Positions 9,579-21,069 of a DNA stretch of 64,000 nt are shown here, piece by piece. The stretch's first letter is position 1, and each line of letters opens with the position of its first letter. The notes under the pieces were generated by a model. The model searched no databases. It was not told where the DNA came from and saw nothing but the letters and a program-made list of their open reading frames with translations. The position numbers and the translations under genes were made by a program. The DNA lies in NCBI RefSeq assembly GCF_000203815.1, contig NW_004457690.1, forward strand, positions 62,001 to 126,000, written 5' to 3'. The stretch is from Cavenderia fasciculata. Its lineage: Eukaryota > Evosea > Eumycetozoa > Acytosteliales > Cavenderiaceae.

Positions 9579-12500
9579 TTATTTTAAAGAATTTAATAAT
9601 ATTTTACAATTTTTAATATTCTCTGTGGCACGTTTAATATTTTCTTTGTATTTGGTATCGGTTGGCGTGATTTGGTCGACGACAATAGTTGCCTCGCTAA
9701 GACATCGCTTGATGATATCCAATTTCTGTTGGGTGGTGTATCGCGTTGAATGCGATGAGAAGCTGTTGGTCAGTCTTCCACGACCGACAATAGAACTCAT
9801 GAGACTGCTGCCGGCACTGGTAGTGTGGTTTCCAGCAATACTGAGGTCAGATGGTGGACTACTCGATGGGTTATAGTCACTGCTATTGCTGTTGCTGTGG
9901 TGATGGGAGGTATAATTGTTTCGTTCCCTTCCAATTTGGATACTACTCTTATTACTTATACTAATGGGACTACTACCATAGTTTTGTAGACTTGTATGAC
10001 TGTGACTATAACTATGGCTAATCGATCCATTATTTTGGTTATGATTGTTGTAGTTATAGTGATTATTATGATTATTATTATGATTGTTATTATGGTGAGA
10101 TGGTGATGAAGCTGAAAAATTAGTCGGCGATGTAGGTGAGTCCATCATCAGGTATGAAGACAGTCCGATCATGCTGTTGGTGTGGCGGATGGGAGTGGTC
10201 GAGCTGCGAATCGACGGCGATGTCACACCGGGCGAAGTTGGCGGCGTGGGTGACAGCGAGCGGTTGGACGACGCCGGTGACCCCGATGTGGTCGTGTTGT
10301 TGTTGTGTGTGAGGTTGGACAAATTAGTCGACTGTGTTGATTCACGTGATATGCTCGGCCGCTTGGGCAAAGGTACCGGTTTTTTAGACAGATTGTTGTA
10401 GTTGCAGTCATCGGGCACTTTGTAGCGGTCCTTGCAAAAGCGAAGAAAGTTGATCAGCTCAATGTCGCCTTGGGCCAACCCTTCGCAAGACTCATTCGTC
10501 AAACAATTGTTCAACGAAACATCCGACCCATACTGTATCAACAATTGTATCAAATCTCTATTCTTTTGTCTAATTGATATATGTAATGAAGTTTCTCCTT
10601 TTCTAGAAAATAAATAATAAAAGAAATTAGATTAGTATCTTTTGTTATCATTAATCATTTATCTTTGTTTTACATACTTGTTAAATAGATTTGGATTTGA
10701 ACCATAATGAAGAAGGGATTTAACAACTTCTTCACAATTTTTAAAACAGGCAACGTGAAGAGGGGTATCTAGCGTTTCAAGGTTCTTAATGTCAATCTCT
10801 AGACCCTTTTCAACAAAGATTTTGATGATCTTGTGAAACTCTTCAGTGATCCATTTCCTCGCACACAGGTGGTGAATGGGCAACATACCATTCTTGGCCT
10901 GTGTCGTAAGGGAGATACCAGGTGTAGCGAGAATCAATTCGATCATTTGTGTGGTGCTGTTTGCACATGCCAAGTTGAGAGGTGTCATTCCATTGGCATT
11001 GGTGATGTTGAGCATATTGACATTGCTGAGGTAATGTGATACAATATCATATTGCAGACTACAAATAGCTACATGGATTGCCGTATTTCCTCCATTCTCA
11101 CCACCGCCGGCGGGTGACGATGATGCCGAAGACGAATAGATCGAATCAGTATTATTATTGTATGTCATACTAGCACAAGAATTGGTTGTATAACTATAAC
11201 TACTTCCACTACTATTTGTTAATCCATTTTCATCATCAACAGTTACTCTTGTTGCCAATAAATCATGTTGTGAATCAACACTTCTATTTATATAATCAAA
11301 TGCTAAAATAGAAATAGAAATAGAAAACAAAAATGGTCAATAAAAAAAATACATCAATATCTTTTTTTCATTATTTTTGTTTTCTCCATTTTACGTACAT
11401 TTTCTATCTTCATTAAAACTTTTAGATTGTCTACCTTGAGAACTTTTTTTAGTTGGACCTTGTTGAGGACTATCCATAAAAACCTTTTTCAAATCAACCA
11501 ATTTCTTGATGACATAGTTGTTTGATTTGAATTCTTGGATGGTCGATGATTTGATCAAGGATTCTGTGATTTGATTCTTTAAAAATACGATCACCTTTTT
11601 AAAGTCCATATACTTTGCATTTCCTTCATCCCAAACCATTGCAAATATTTCAATTACTACACAATATATTTGTTCCAAAGAGTTTTTAGATTCAAACAAC
11701 ATTGGATAAATTACAATTTGGTCATTTGTTAAATCTTGTGCTAAATAGAAAGAAAATAAAAAAAAAGATTAATTAGTTTATATTATTATGTTTTGTTATT
11801 TGTTGTTGTTTTGATTTTTCATACTATTAGTAGGAGGTTTCATTAGTTCTAGTAGCATACTAGTAATATGAATACCACAAACTGCAAGTGGATAATAACG
11901 ATCGCTTGAAATATTTTGAGGTAGAGATTGTTGTTGGAAAGCCAAATGTTTAAAAGTGTCTGTATGGTACTCGGCAAAGTATAGTAGGTGTTTGAGACCG
12001 GCTATTCCCATTCCTCTAAAGTCTGTAGATGGATCTTTTCCCTGAAACCCAATCAATTTCCATCTTTCATCGACTGGCTTGAAAACCTCACATGGGAACA
12101 TCAATTCCCATAATCGTTCTAATAATTTTTCGTGTGTTGGATCTTCTTTACTGTACATTGTAGTCGAATCGTGAAATATAGCTTGTAATTTAAGTATTTG
12201 TAATTTCAAAATTTGTTGTTTAAAATAATTATCTGTTGATCCTAATGTTGCCTAAATAATATATAAATTAAAAAAGGTATTAATAAATGGATAGATTAAA
12301 TTGATTGATTTTCTTTTCTATTTAGCACAAGATTTAACAAATGACTTGCCTTTAAAGTTAAAGATAAATTAAAATCTTCTAAATAATCTAAAATTTCAAC
12401 AGGATTATTTGAATATGAAATGATAGAGTTGATAAGTGTTAGAGAACATGTTTGAGTATTGATATCGTTGTTCTTTAAGTTATTGATGATATTGGTATAT

Positions 12501-13341
12501 ATGGCAGATTCATTTTTTGTTTTAATTGAATCTATCAATAGTCCATATCCATGTGAATGATTTGCCATTTTATTCTAGAAAATAATAAATAAAAAGAAGT
12601 TAAAGTATTAATAATTATTATTATTATTCTATTTTTGTTTGACATACCGCTATTTTTAAAGCAGGATTACTAATATTAATACTATTATGATCAAAAAGAG
12701 TAACTATTTTTTCAACAATTTTGATTGATAGCTGTGACCAATCAAATTCAGGAGACTTTAAAATTAATTCAAAAACACCCAATGAATAGGAAAGAGTATT
12801 TCCTACTTGATCCATAATGATTGATTGTAAAATATTTAATCCTCCTTTTCTTAAAAATTCCCCTGTAAATGTTGTATGCTTAAATAAAGAGGTAAAGTTA
12901 GTATTAGAGTTTAGTCAGTTGTCTCTTGATATCATCATACTTTTAAATGATTTTTCAATTCCATTAAACCTTTTTTAATCAATGTGTCACTATTTAAAAA
13001 CTCCATGACCAAGTCTACTTGATAGATTGGTGCCAACATTAATTCTACTCTTTCATTATCTGATAATTGAATTTCTGATTCATTTAATACCTATAATCAA
13101 AAATTTTGTTTGTTTGTTTGTTTGTCAGTCATTCATTCTACCAACCATCCTTTTTGTTCATTTATCATCATACCTCATCAGAGAGAAAATAATTCTTTTC
13201 TTTAACATATAAAACATATCTTGATGGGGAATCTTCAATCTTGAATATTTGACATATAACATCCAACTGTGTAACCATCTTGACTCCTTTTAATAAATAA
13301 TAATCTGCTGCGAGTTCGTTCCATTTTATAACTATTTTCAT
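9579..13341 (-). CDS. ELMO-domain protein fused to ankyrin repeats
   Basis: Eight exons join with consistent phases: 13341-13174, 13090-12941, 12878-12648, 12574-12329, 12251-11825, 11740-11399, 11302-10678 and 10602-9579. The result is 1070 aa. Residues about 1-210 are helical, like the ELMO armadillo region. The ELMO domain spans about 210-400 and contains DFRGMGIAGLKHLLYFAEYH, a family hallmark. Ankyrin repeats follow at about 560-740 (GMTPLNLAC, DTPLHVACF, GETSLHISI). A Ser/Asn/His-rich stretch and a helical tail (QKLDIIKRCLSEATIV) end the protein. ELMO proteins pair with DOCK GEFs to activate Rac in motility and phagocytosis. Exon 4 uses an unusual donor, GTGCTAA, chosen because it is the only one in phase. 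No PH domain was seen. Confidence 0.85.
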
Positions 13342-13799
13342 GTCTTGATTTCTTTTTTTTGATTTGACCTAGACTAGACTATTATTATTATCTCTGCTGC
13401 TTTAATTAATGATTAAATGATACTATATACTAAATATAAATATATATATATATATGTAGTAGCATAACAACAATGTTGTAAGTTTTAATGTCCTCCCAGC
13501 AACAACAACAACAACAAAACAATATAACTATAAATAATAATTGGTTGGATAGATAGTAAACTATAACTATAATATAATATTGACTAATTTAATTTATCTT
13601 TCTTTCTTTATCTCTTAATCAAAAGATTTTAATATTGGTTGGTTGGTTGTTTGGTTGGTTGGTTTGTTGGTATGCAGCAGTAAGCAGCAGCAAAGTACAA
13701 ATGCTGATGATGTTGATGTTAATGTTGGTGATGTTAATGTTGATGATGATGAGGTTGTTGGTTGATCACCAAGTTCCCTTCCTCTAATAGTAGACTTTT

Positions 13800-13832
<33 letters not shown>

Positions 13833-15113
13833 TCTCTATCTTTATCTCTACCAGTCTACCGCGCGCTCTCTATCTATCTCTCTCTTTATTTATGGATGCG
13901 AAAATATTTCTTCTCTCATCAGTAAAAAGTTTAACATAACAATGTGAAGAGGGAGGGAGAGAGAGAGAGAGATAAAAGAAGAGAAAGAGGAGGGTAAAGA
14001 GTGATAGAGTAGTTGAATAGAGTGAGCGTGAGTGTTGGAAAAACTTACTTGATCCACTTCTCACTCACTCACTCGCCCATCCATCCATCCATCCATCCAT
14101 CTATCATCCATTTAACACGCATACCAAAATATTAATGTGGAAAAAGAAACCCTACCCACTCTCTGTCTCTCTCATCTCACTCACTTCAACCCTAACCCTA
14201 AACCCACACATATTAAAGGCAACACACATACACACACTCACACAGACAGACCTAAACAAATACCTTTGGATGAGATCGGGGTCTCGTCAGAATGATGATG
14301 ATGATCCTCTTCCTCACAGACAATGTAAACCTGAGCAACCATCCATTTCTTTGGTAAAAATGGACTAGTTTAAAAAAAAAAACAAAAAGAGAGATGGAAA
14401 TTCATTTCATTGGTCGATTGCCAAAAATGGAACTATTCATTCAGTTTGGGTTTTGATTGGTACCTCTGACCTTTTTTTTAAAAATGTCAATGATTGGAAG
14501 AGACAGAGTCAAACCAACCCAACCAAGTTGCTGATGGGAGAGGTTGATTAAATTATAGACGGACAGACACAAGACACAGACAGACAGAGAGAGTGTTAAC
14601 TTTTTATATGCGACCCAACAACAATATTAAATCGATCCCACCACTATACAAGCTATAGCTCTCTGCCTTCCCCCCCCCCCCCCCCCACTCTCACTCGCGT
14701 TAACAAAGAAAGAAAAGACGACTGTCAACTTCTCATCATCCTCCTCCTCCTCTTTTTTTTTATTATTATTATATTCAATCAGGGACAATATTTTTAGAAA
14801 TTATTTTATTATTATTATATTATATTTTATTAAATTCTATTTTATTTTATTGTATTTATTATTAACTTAACCATCATCCAATCTTTAGCGATCGCTTTAA
14901 CAAAAAGGGGGGTTGGAGACTCAAAACTCAAAGCATATATATAATTTTATTTATTTATTGGATTCCCACTACTACTTCATCTTCTTCATCTTTTTATTCA
15001 ACATACAAATACAACACAAACAAATATTAAATAGTTTGATAAAATATTAGATAGATACATAGATAGATAGATAGACATTTATTTACAAGAGAGAGAATAG
15101 ATTAGAATACTTA
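13342..15113. other. Long low-complexity intergenic region
   Basis: Microsatellite-rich stretch of 1.8 kb: a TATA run near 13440, CAACAA near 13500, GGTTGGTTGG near 13640, GATGATGTTGATG near 13700, GAGAGA near 13955, CCATCCATCC near 14080, a 17-C run at 14670-14686 and GATAGATA near 15060. A short CCCTAACCCTAAACCC occurs at about 14190. Small frames such as 14135-14368 have repeat-like composition. The right part is probably the leader or promoter of the downstream genes. Confidence 0.55.
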
Positions 15114-16800
15114 ATGGATTATCACCGTTACCATAATAATACTTTATTTAATTCAACTACAACTACTAGTACCACTGGAGGCTGTAATACAACTACTTTA
15201 AAAATAGAATCGATTGTTGTTCAGCAGTGTAAACAACAACATCAAAAACTATTGACCTCTTTGTCACATTCAAAGATATTGGAGGAACAAGAACAGGAAA
15301 TAATAATCCAACAACAACAACAGCTCGAGGAAGAAAAGGAACAAGATTCCAAAAAGAAAAAGTGAGTGATACCCAAAAACAACAACAATAGGAACAACAA
15401 CAACAACATTGATTCTGGAATATAACAACTCAACATATATATCTAGATTCAATCATTTTTCATCTTTACAACTATTTTTTTGTTTTTGTTTTTTTTTATT
15501 GTTTTACAAAATCAATCGCCAAATCAATCAATCAATACTTTTCTTGTATAATCATGATTTTCTAAATTAATCTTGGTTTATTTTTAAACAATTACTTTTA
15601 ACCATTTTTGGTGGTTTTGTATTTTATTAAATGACCATCATCATCATCTTTTAAATCTTTATGTGTTTTGGTTATTTTAAATTATATTGTTGATGTTTTG
15701 GTTAATATTAGTGTTTATTTTGTGGGTGGGTGTTTATATGGTATTGACTGTCATTTGATTTTGTTGTTGTTGGCAGGTTGCCAGTCTGACCAATAAAAAA
15801 CAAATCAAAACAAAAAAAACCATGCATCTAACGATGATGGTTCAAGTTACTGTTGTATATCTGTAAGGGAAAAGAATTCCTATCACTATCGAGAGCATTC
15901 TCCCCTCGATCACCCACAACCACCAAATATCACCACACACCCACTACACACAATTGCATATAAAGAAAAAATGTGGTGTGTTTGTTTTTCAATTTCAAAT
16001 CAAGTGCAACCAAAATAAAAAAAACAATCATCATCATCACCACCAACAACAACAACAACACAACAACTACAACAACAAGAACAACAGCAGCAACAACAAC
16101 AACAGCAACACAACATCAAAAAAGCAGCAGAAGGAGGAGCAAAACACCGCGCAGTTATAGTATTGACAAATGAAGAGGATGTTGTCAAATTGGTCAATAC
16201 AATTGTAGGTGTGGGGGGTGTTGGATGCTTTTGGTGATTTATTATTTTATTTTTTTTATATATGTGATTACCATATACCACATTGTGTTTTTATTCATTC
16301 CATGACTATTATTATATGGACAGCATATATTGTCACCATTTTTTATAAATAGTACTTCTACCTCTCTCTCTCTCTCTCTCTCTACCTCTCTCTCACTCTC
16401 TGTGTGCGTGTGTGTTGATTTTCTTTTCTTTTCTTTTCTTTTCTTTTCTCCTCTCTTACTACTGCTTGCTGCTGCTGCATCGATACTACATCTTCTTACT
16501 TTTTGTTGTGCGACACACTCACTCTCTCTTTTTCTCTATTCTTTATATCCTGATTTATTTATTATTTATTTATTTATCGCACCCAGCAAACATTTCTTTT
16601 TAGTTTTGACACCTTATATTAACCATATCATCCCTCTGGTCAGCTCCCTCTTGAATTATTTTTATCGATTAGAACAGTTTTGCCAACGCGCATACAGTAA
16701 TAATATTAAACCAGACAACAACAACAATACTAGTAGTAGTAGTGGTGGTGGTAGTGGCGATACGATACACAAGATACATCTAGACTTTCTCATCGGGTAG
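15114..16800 (+). CDS. Putative multi-exon gene of unknown function, exon structure unresolved
   Basis: Several pieces look coding but cannot be joined with confidence. Piece one is 15114-15361 (MDYHRYHNN...), Gln/Lys-rich, ending at a GTGAGT donor. Piece two, near 16082-16205, runs from a CAA (Gln) tract into KAAEGGAKHRAVIVLTNEED, followed by VVKLVNTI and a GTAGGT donor. Piece three, 16644-16800, follows a TCAG acceptor and reads SLLNYFYRLEQFCQRAYSNN, then an Asn/Ser/Gly linker and HKIHLDFLIG before a TAG. The second and third pieces have charged/hydrophobic patterns unlike the flanking simple repeats. No family is recognised. Parts could instead belong to the long leader of the kinase gene downstream. 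Confidence 0.4.
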
Positions 16801-17101
16801 GAATTATGAATACACTATACTCCCTATCATATTCACACCCATTCTACTTTAAACAATCGCGATTTTCCATTTAAACTAAAAGTGATCCACCTTTCTCCAT
16901 TTAAATACCATTTTCCTTTTTTTTTTTCTTATGCATATTTTATTTTTAACTTGTTTATTTAAACAAAAAAAAAAAAATAATATCCCCAATTCATCACTAT
17001 AGTCCTCTTCTTTATAATAATAATAATTAATAATAATCTTAATATTAACAAAATATTATTTTAAATACCAATATTTATTTATTTATTTATTTTTTTAAAA
17101 A
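16801..17101. other. Promoter region of the GSK3-like kinase gene
   Basis: AT-rich with T-runs and A-runs (13 A near 16964) and ATTATTTATT immediately before the ATG at 17102. No further exon is seen. Confidence 0.5.
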
Positions 17102-18662
17102 ATGTTCAACAGAGCGTCTATCATGACCATTCCAGATACAATGAAGGGTACAACACAAAATGAAACTATTGGAGAAAAGAAGGAGTATCTTCACTTGAAG
17201 GAAAATACCAACAACCCAACATCGATCCATGGAAAGAGCATTCCATACGAAATTTTAAGAATTGTTGGACAAGGAACATTTGGAAAGGTTTATGAAGCCA
17301 AAAACATTGAAAACAAAAGAGTGGCAATCAAAAAGGTGGAAAAATCAACTCATTTCATCTCGAGAGAATATGATATCCTTAGAATTATCAATCACCCCAA
17401 TTGTTTGAAGATTTTAGATATGTACTTCACCTCTGAAGACAACAAAAGAATGCAAGTATGTAAAATACATAAAAAAAGAATTTAAAAAATATTTCAATTA
17501 ACATTTAAATATTAACGCTTTTTATTTAATATTTAGAATTTGGTATTTGATTTTATTCCTTATACATTGGCTACCCTATTGAAAAAGAAATACCTTTCAA
17601 TCAATTTTGTTAAAGTTCTATTCTATCAATTATGTCTGGCCATTAAACATATCCATTCCAAAAATATTTGTCACAGAGACATCACTCCAAACAATATCCT
17701 TTTGAACATCAAGGGTGAATTGGTACTCGCTGATTTTGGTAGTGCCAAAATACTTGAAGCAAATCATACCAGTATGTCTTATATTTGTTCTCGTTACTAC
17801 AGAGCTCCTGAATTATTGGTTGGTTGTGCAAATTATACAACAAAAATTGTAAGTCAAAAACAAAAAAAAAAACAAATCAATTATTTATATTCTAATAATC
17901 TTTATTTTTTTTATTTTATTTTTTTAGGATATTTGGTCAATTGGTTGTATTTTGGCCGAAATGTTACTTGGAAAACCAATTTTCCCAGGTACAAATTCAA
18001 TGGATCAATTGATTCGTATTTCCGAAATCTTGGGTAATCCATCACAAGAAGATTGGGAGGCAATGAGACCAAACAAGGCTCAAATGCCACCAGGAACTCC
18101 CAATAGAAAATTAGATGAAACTTTCTCTAGAATCGAAGACAAGGAAGTTATTGATTTATTATCAAAAATATTTTTATTTGATCCAACAAAGAGTATGTAA
18201 TATTAAATTTAATGAATCAAATATAAAAAGATTACTAATTGTTTTGTTTTAATTTCTTTTTTTCTTTTATTTTTTAAAGGAGCATCTATTGATGATATTT
18301 TAGCTCATCCATTCTTGCATGGTGTCAATTTGGCCAATTTGGAACAATTTGATGAAATGAAATGTTTCACAAAGGCTCCAACTTCGTCAACATCTACTTC
18401 ATCGTCATCCACTGCATCAAACAACACTGGGAACCTTGCCAATAGTACTGCCCCATCTTCATCGAGCAGCACCGCATCGGCTCACACCAACAAGGAAAAC
18501 ATGCTCTCGAGAATGTCAAGTGTTGTCACTAGTAGCACAAACTTGACAAATAACATCAGTCTAAACACAAGTTCTAGCGGAACCAACAAATCAAATACTA
18601 ATTTATCAACCAGTAACAACGCTGTTATTGGACAACCACCCCTTACCATCAACACTACATAA
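17102..18662 (+). CDS. glkA: GSK3-family protein kinase, GlkA-like
   Basis: Exons 17102-17455, 17537-17848, 17928-18192 and 18280-18662 join in phase to 437 aa. Kinase motifs in order: GQGTFGKV (P-loop), VAIKK (Lys), CHRDITPNN (catalytic loop, Ile and Thr where GSK3 has Ile/Lys-Pro-Gln), DFGSAK (Mg binding), then [10 protein letters not shown], whose Tyr is the activating phosphotyrosine in GSK3, and DIWSIGC. The kinase domain covers about residues 45-330. A Ser/Thr/Asn-rich tail of about 100 residues follows. GSK3 kinases act in developmental signalling in Dictyostelium. HRDITPNN differs from canonical GSK3 HRDIKPQN, which is why GlkA rather than GskA is preferred: the Lys that normally follows the catalytic Asp is Thr. 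Confidence 0.82.
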
Positions 18663-19002
18663 ATCGTACAATAATAATAACAAAAATTAAAAAAAGTTGG
18701 ACAAGGATATATGTGAATCCAACAATAACAATAACAACAAAGAATATATTATATTAATCACAACAATGGGGGTTAAAAAAAACAAAGAAACAAAAAACAA
18801 AAAAGGGGATAACATAATCATTGGGGAAAATCTAAAACTAAATAATAATAAAAACATTATTATTTGAAAATAACCTTTTGAATTTAAAAATAGTCTTAAT
18901 TGTATAAATGTTTCGAGTGTTGAAAAATTATCAAGTTTGATTTATAAATTAATTTATTCTATGTCTGTCTGTCTATTTTCTTTTTTTCTTTTTTTTTCTC
19001 TT
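18663..19002. other. Convergent 3' region
   Basis: Between the kinase stop (+) and the F-box/WD40 stop (-). A-rich sequence with CAATAACAATAACAA; no gene seen. Confidence 0.7.
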
Positions 19003-21069
19003 TTATCTAAAATCCCAAAGATGAGATATACCATTGTTAAATAGAACCATTACATTATAATTTGTCATTTGAATAGATACTACATTTGTTTTGGGTGGGT
19101 TCCATAGTTGTCCGATGGGTTTGGATAGATTACGAGGATCATAGTAGGAGAGATTGGATTTGGTGGCGCAAAGGACACGAGTAGTAGAGGTGTAGACACG
19201 ACGCACAGGCTCGGTTGTCACGATACGTTTGACATAATAGGGACCTCCTCTTTCGTCGTAAAATTTAACTGTACAATCTTTACTCGATGCCACTACGATA
19301 TCTTCATCGTCCAATACGTTGAGACTGGTGATTTTGTCAGTGTGACCCAAAAAGGTCAACACCTTGGATGCAGTGTTGATATCATACAGGTCGATAGGTC
19401 CACTGAATCCACCCACTCCAAGTCTACTCATGTTGAGATCGATTGCAGCAATCTCCTCGCCGCCTCTATCAAACGATCTGAGGTACTTTCCATCGGAGCA
19501 ACTAAACAAGTCAACGACAGTGTCATGGTCGTCGTTATTGTCTTGACAACTATTATAGTGTAGTGCTACGAGTTCTCCACTCTTACTATTACTGCATCCA
19601 ACTACGTCCCAGGCTGGATACTGTATTTTTGGATTAATCAAAGTTATATATTTTGGTTGTTGTAAGTGATCGGTGTTGCTATTGTTATTAAAGTCGCTAT
19701 TATTGTGTGATGATTGTTGTTCCATATCCTCCTCCATTAAATCATCAATTGATGTCAATGGTGGTTTTGAATGATTCGTATCAATCTTGTACAATCTTCT
19801 ATTGGCACATAAAGAAGTTAAAATTCCTCTTTCATTTAACCATAACTTTAAAGAATTGTTTGTTGAGTCTCCCATTTCTATATCATCTTGACCATTATCA
19901 ATACTATTATTATCAATATTATTAATTTCCTTTTCAAAATTTAATCTTTTAAACATTTTATCTGGAATGTTTTCATAAATATTTGCCTGAATAAAGTTAT
20001 TTTGATCAGTCGCAAAATAAGCTTTACTGTGATGTAAAAGACACGAAGAGATGGAATCTGATCGTGATTTTGGATAGATTGTAACCAATGAAGGATAGAT
20101 ACGATATGAACAGATGGTTACAGATGATAGAGGAATGGGATCTCTGTCGAGTGCCGATTTGTTGTTTGGATAGTAATTGAGACCATTGTTTTGCGGTTGG
20201 GTGTCTGTACATAGGCTCCACAAGGCTTCAGTTCTAATTTTGCAAAGAAATTTTTTCTTCCAAGCAGTAGGAATCGACTCAAACATGGTTTCCTTTGAGA
20301 GAAAATAGGATGATGTTGGGTCTTTGAGCGTAGATATGTTGGGAAACTCTGTCTTTCGATAGTCGTTCCATAGTGAGGAAAAAGTGCGTGGTGCAATGAG
20401 ACGATCCAACTTGTTTGGTTTGAAGCAACATTTTCCAAAACTACAAACAAATACAGGGTACCATAGGCTGTCAGACTCTGAAACCATTTTGAAATATTTA
20501 CAAGTACGCGATAGTCTACATAGCACGACATCCCCAAGAAATGAAAAAATATGATGTAACAATTCTTGTGGAAGCATGAGTATATATGGTTCAGAGTCAA
20601 TAGAAGTAGTAGTAGTAGTAGTAGTAGATGTTGTTGTTGTTGTTGTCGAGGTGTTGTTGTTGTTGTTGTTGTTGTTGGTTATTGCCGTATTGGATAATTC
20701 ATCAATCATATTATTATTAATATTATTATTATTGTTTAAACTAAAACCATCCAATGGCTTGCGTAAAAATAATTCTCCCATATTCTCTTGAGTTGGTTTC
20801 CAATAATGATTGGTTGGGAAAAAAGGTGGCAAGAGAAAAGAATCTGGTCGGTGAGAATCTAGGAATGATGGTTGACTGTTATTATTATTATTGTTGATCA
20901 TAGATATATCTCCTCCAATACTACAAACACTAGCTTTTCTACTATCTATAGTCATTGTAGTGTAGGTAGAGGAGAATGAACTTGATGATCTATCGGTTTG
21001 TTTTGTTTCGTGCGTCTCTTTTGTTCTCTTGCGTGTAGTTGGTGTGCCAATCATGTTGACATCGTTCAT
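19003..21069 (-). CDS. F-box/WD40 protein (possibly the C-terminal half of a START-F-box-WD40 protein)
   Basis: Open frame of 688 aa from ATG 21069. An F-box at about residues 165-205 reads LPQELLHHIFSFLGD...CRLSRTCKYF, ending in the SDSLW typical of F-boxes. The C-terminal third contains WD40-type repeats, the clearest being LGHTDKITSLNVLDDEDIVV followed by DCTVKFYDERG. Asn and Thr tracts separate the domains. F-box proteins recruit substrates to SCF ubiquitin ligases. The frame stays open upstream of ATG 21069 through SSFKRTNSASTIGHED, overlapping the 3' end of the START gene. This suggests the true start is further upstream and the two frames belong together; see the finding. Confidence 0.8.
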   Translation of the reverse strand: MNDVNMIGTPTTRKRTKETHETKQTDRSSSSFSSTYTTMTIDSRKASVCSIGGDISMINNNNNNSQPSFLDSHRPDSFLLPPFFPTNHYWKPTQENMGELFLRKPLDGFSLNNNNNINNNMIDELSNTAITNNNNNNNNTSTTTTTTSTTTTTTTSIDSEPYILMLPQELLHHIFSFLGDVVLCRLSRTCKYFKMVSESDSLWYPVFVCSFGKCCFKPNKLDRLIAPRTFSSLWNDYRKTEFPNISTLKDPTSSYFLSKETMFESIPTAWKKKFLCKIRTEALWSLCTDTQPQNNGLNYYPNNKSALDRDPIPLSSVTICSYRIYPSLVTIYPKSRSDSISSCLLHHSKAYFATDQNNFIQANIYENIPDKMFKRLNFEKEINNIDNNSIDNGQDDIEMGDSTNNSLKLWLNERGILTSLCANRRLYKIDTNHSKPPLTSIDDLMEEDMEQQSSHNNSDFNNNSNTDHLQQPKYITLINPKIQYPAWDVVGCSNSKSGELVALHYNSCQDNNDDHDTVVDLFSCSDGKYLRSFDRGGEEIAAIDLNMSRLGVGGFSGPIDLYDINTASKVLTFLGHTDKITSLNVLDDEDIVVASSKDCTVKFYDERGGPYYVKRIVTTEPVRRVYTSTTRVLCATKSNLSYYDPRNLSKPIGQLWNPPKTNVVSIQMTNYNVMVLFNNGISHLWDFR

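Noticed and set aside
14190-14206. CCCTAACCCTAAACCC, telomere-like
   Set aside because: Only two to three units inside other microsatellites and dictyostelid telomeres do not have this repeat, so no telomeric relic is claimed.
16330-16640. Leu/Ser-rich plus-strand frame upstream of the YRLEQF exon
   Set aside because: It is a translation of CT/TC and CTTTT simple repeats; only the part after 16644 looks like protein.
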